Shown here: positions 62,781 to 64,000 of the stretch, one piece after another | Position numbering within the stretch: position 1 is the first letter of the stretch | Layout of the letters: each line of letters starts with the position of its first letter | Origin: Dyadobacter sp. CY347 | GTDB lineage: Bacteria > Bacteroidota > Bacteroidia > Cytophagales > Spirosomataceae | DNA: 64,000 nucleotides | Reading direction: 5' to 3' | Assembly (NCBI RefSeq): GCF_021502655.1 | Contig: NZ_JAKFFT010000004.1 | Coordinates: 1 to 64,000, forward strand | Notes under the pieces: model-generated | Told to the model about the DNA's origin: nothing | The model's database searches: none | The model's input: the letters and a program-made list of their open reading frames with translations, nothing else | Program-made: the position numbers and the translations under genes

Positions 62781-64000
62781 CTATGCTTTGGCCAGACCCC
62801 TGTTTTCTAGCAAATACTTTTCGTCGGGCATTTTCCCCCGGAAAGATTTATAAAGTGCAGCAGGCTCCTCTGTGCCGCCTTTTTCAAGGATATTTTTCCT
62901 GAATGAAAGGGCGGTTGCCGGGTCGAAAATGTTGCCGGTTTCTTTAAAAGCCGCAAATGCGTCGCTATCCAGCAATTCTGACCAAATGTAGCTGTAATAA
63001 CCCGCTGAGTAACCGCCTGCAAAAATGTGCTGAAAATAAGTGCTCCGGTAACGCGGCGCAATCTGCTTGATCAAACCCATGTCCTGCATCCATCCTTGTT
63101 CAAATGTATTGGGCTCAATGCGCTTTTCCGGCCAGAGAATGTGATAATAGAGGTCTAGCCTGGAAGCCGCCAGATACTCCACCGTAGCAAAACCCTGGTT
63201 AAACTTAGAGGCATTTTTCATTTTGGCAATGGCCTCGTCGGGGATCGTTTCGCCGGTTTGGTAATGTTTTGCGTAAAATTTCAGGACTTCCGGTTCGAAG
63301 GCCCAATGTTCCATGATCTGGGAAGGCAGTTCCACAAAGTCACGTGGGACCGAAGTGCCGGACAATGTTTCAAATTCCACATTGGACAGCAAACCGTGCA
63401 GCGCGTGGCCAAATTCGTGAAAGAATGTTTCAACTTCTTCGGCAGTGAGCAGAACAGGATGTTCACCAGTTGGTTTGGCGTAATTGCAAACAATGGACAC
63501 GATAGGCGCAACGCGCTGGCCATCCTTAATGCTTTGCTTGCGATAAGAGGTCATCCAGGCGCCGCCTCTTTTTGAATTTCGTGTAAAGAAATCCATGTAA
63601 AAAATGCCAGTAAGGTCACCATTTGCTTCCCTTACTTCATAGGCCATGACATCTTCGTGGTATTTAGGAATGTCCCTGATCTCTGTGAATGTTAACCCGT
63701 AGAGGTTTTGGACAACTTTAAAAATGCCGTCACGAACATTAGCGAGTTGGAAATAAGGCTTTAAGGACTCGGAATCGTAGTTGTATTTTTCCTTTCGCAC
63801 TTTGTCGGCGTAGTAAAACCAATCCCACGCTTCGAGCTCATTTGCGTCGCCTTCTTTGTTCATCAGTTCCTGCATCTGCAATGCTTCCGATTTCGCCACT
63901 GGCAATGCCGCATCCCATATTCGGTCCAGCAGATCCAATACATTCAGGATCCTTTTGGCCATACTTTCCTCCAAAACATACTCCGCATGATCCGAATATC
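62781..64000 (-). CDS. M3-family metallopeptidase (Dcp/oligopeptidase A-like), N-terminus beyond window
   Basis: About 405 C-terminal residues are visible; the frame stays open through the right edge (residues just before the first internal Met read HAEYVLEESMAKR, the usual M3 sequence), so the gene starts outside the window. The zinc site is FFHEFGHALHGLL with the second Glu in the usual downstream helix (DFVELPSQIMEHW). The C-terminal QHIFAGGYSAGYYSYIW and substrate-binding YRSTYFQH fit the peptidyl-dipeptidase/oligopeptidase A group. It degrades peptides, either in the periplasm or cytoplasm; the missing N-terminus would show a signal peptide if present. Confidence 0.93.
   Translation of the reverse strand, partial: YSDHAEYVLEESMAKRILNVLDLLDRIWDAALPVAKSEALQMQELMNKEGDANELEAWDWFYYADKVRKEKYNYDSESLKPYFQLANVRDGIFKVVQNLYGLTFTEIRDIPKYHEDVMAYEVREANGDLTGIFYMDFFTRNSKRGGAWMTSYRKQSIKDGQRVAPIVSIVCNYAKPTGEHPVLLTAEEVETFFHEFGHALHGLLSNVEFETLSGTSVPRDFVELPSQIMEHWAFEPEVLKFYAKHYQTGETIPDEAIAKMKNASKFNQGFATVEYLAASRLDLYYHILWPEKRIEPNTFEQGWMQDMGLIKQIAPRYRSTYFQHIFAGGYSAGYYSYIWSELLDSDAFAAFKETGNIFDPATALSFRKNILEKGGTEEPAALYKSFRGKMPDEKYLLENRGLAKA

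Overview
The window looks like a chromosomal segment of a free-living, aerobic-type Bacteroidota, most probably a Dyadobacter-like member of the Spirosomaceae/Cytophagales. The reasons are three SusC/SusD pairs, a TonB receptor with a DUF4249 lipoprotein, FecI/FecR-type regulators with C-terminal DUF4974 domains, a type IX secretion tail, many lipoprotein signal peptides, and promoters of the Bacteroidota form TTG-N17-20-TAnnTTTG. Genus is inference; the family calls come from motifs read in the translations. I saw no rRNA, tRNA, insertion sequence, prophage or CRISPR array.

Positions 1-26600 are a carbohydrate-oriented region. A cytosolic-looking sugar 3-epimerase is followed by exported enzymes (a PHP/CehA-like metallohydrolase, a GH5-like glycosidase lipoprotein, a formylglycine sulfatase, a T9SS cargo protein). 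Two complete cell-surface-signalling uptake systems follow, each ordered ECF sigma - FecR anti-sigma - SusC carrying an N-terminal STN domain - SusD. Between them sit an FAD-dependent lipoprotein oxidoreductase and an operon of MFS transporter, small gluconate-dehydrogenase-type subunit and GMC oxidoreductase, which suggests periplasmic sugar oxidation.

Positions 26600-42600 are mostly housekeeping: a coiled-coil lipoprotein, xylose isomerase, PpiD-type chaperone, a membrane protein, an SCP2 protein, a Gfo/Idh/MocA oxidoreductase, pdxJ divergent from a GatB/YqeY-cvpA pair, rlmN, a PiT phosphate transporter, nadA and nadB. Long palindromic intergenic repeats sit at two convergent gene ends here, and a related copy is cut by the left edge of the window.

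Positions 41200-53000 hold a third SusC/SusD pair (without STN and without sigma/anti-sigma genes) followed by an FG-GAP/ASPIC-UnbV lipoprotein. The locus is bracketed by two paralogous vanadium-haloperoxidase/PAP2-type lipoproteins.

Positions 53000-64000 contain patatin and metallo-beta-lactamase-fold enzymes, an exported FAD enzyme whose D-amino-acid-oxidase motifs occur in circularly permuted order (the most unusual protein seen here), threonine aldolase, a DUF1398 protein, a YetF-type membrane protein with a zinc ribbon, a small conserved protein, a DUF4249/TonB-receptor pair, and an M3 peptidase cut by the right edge.
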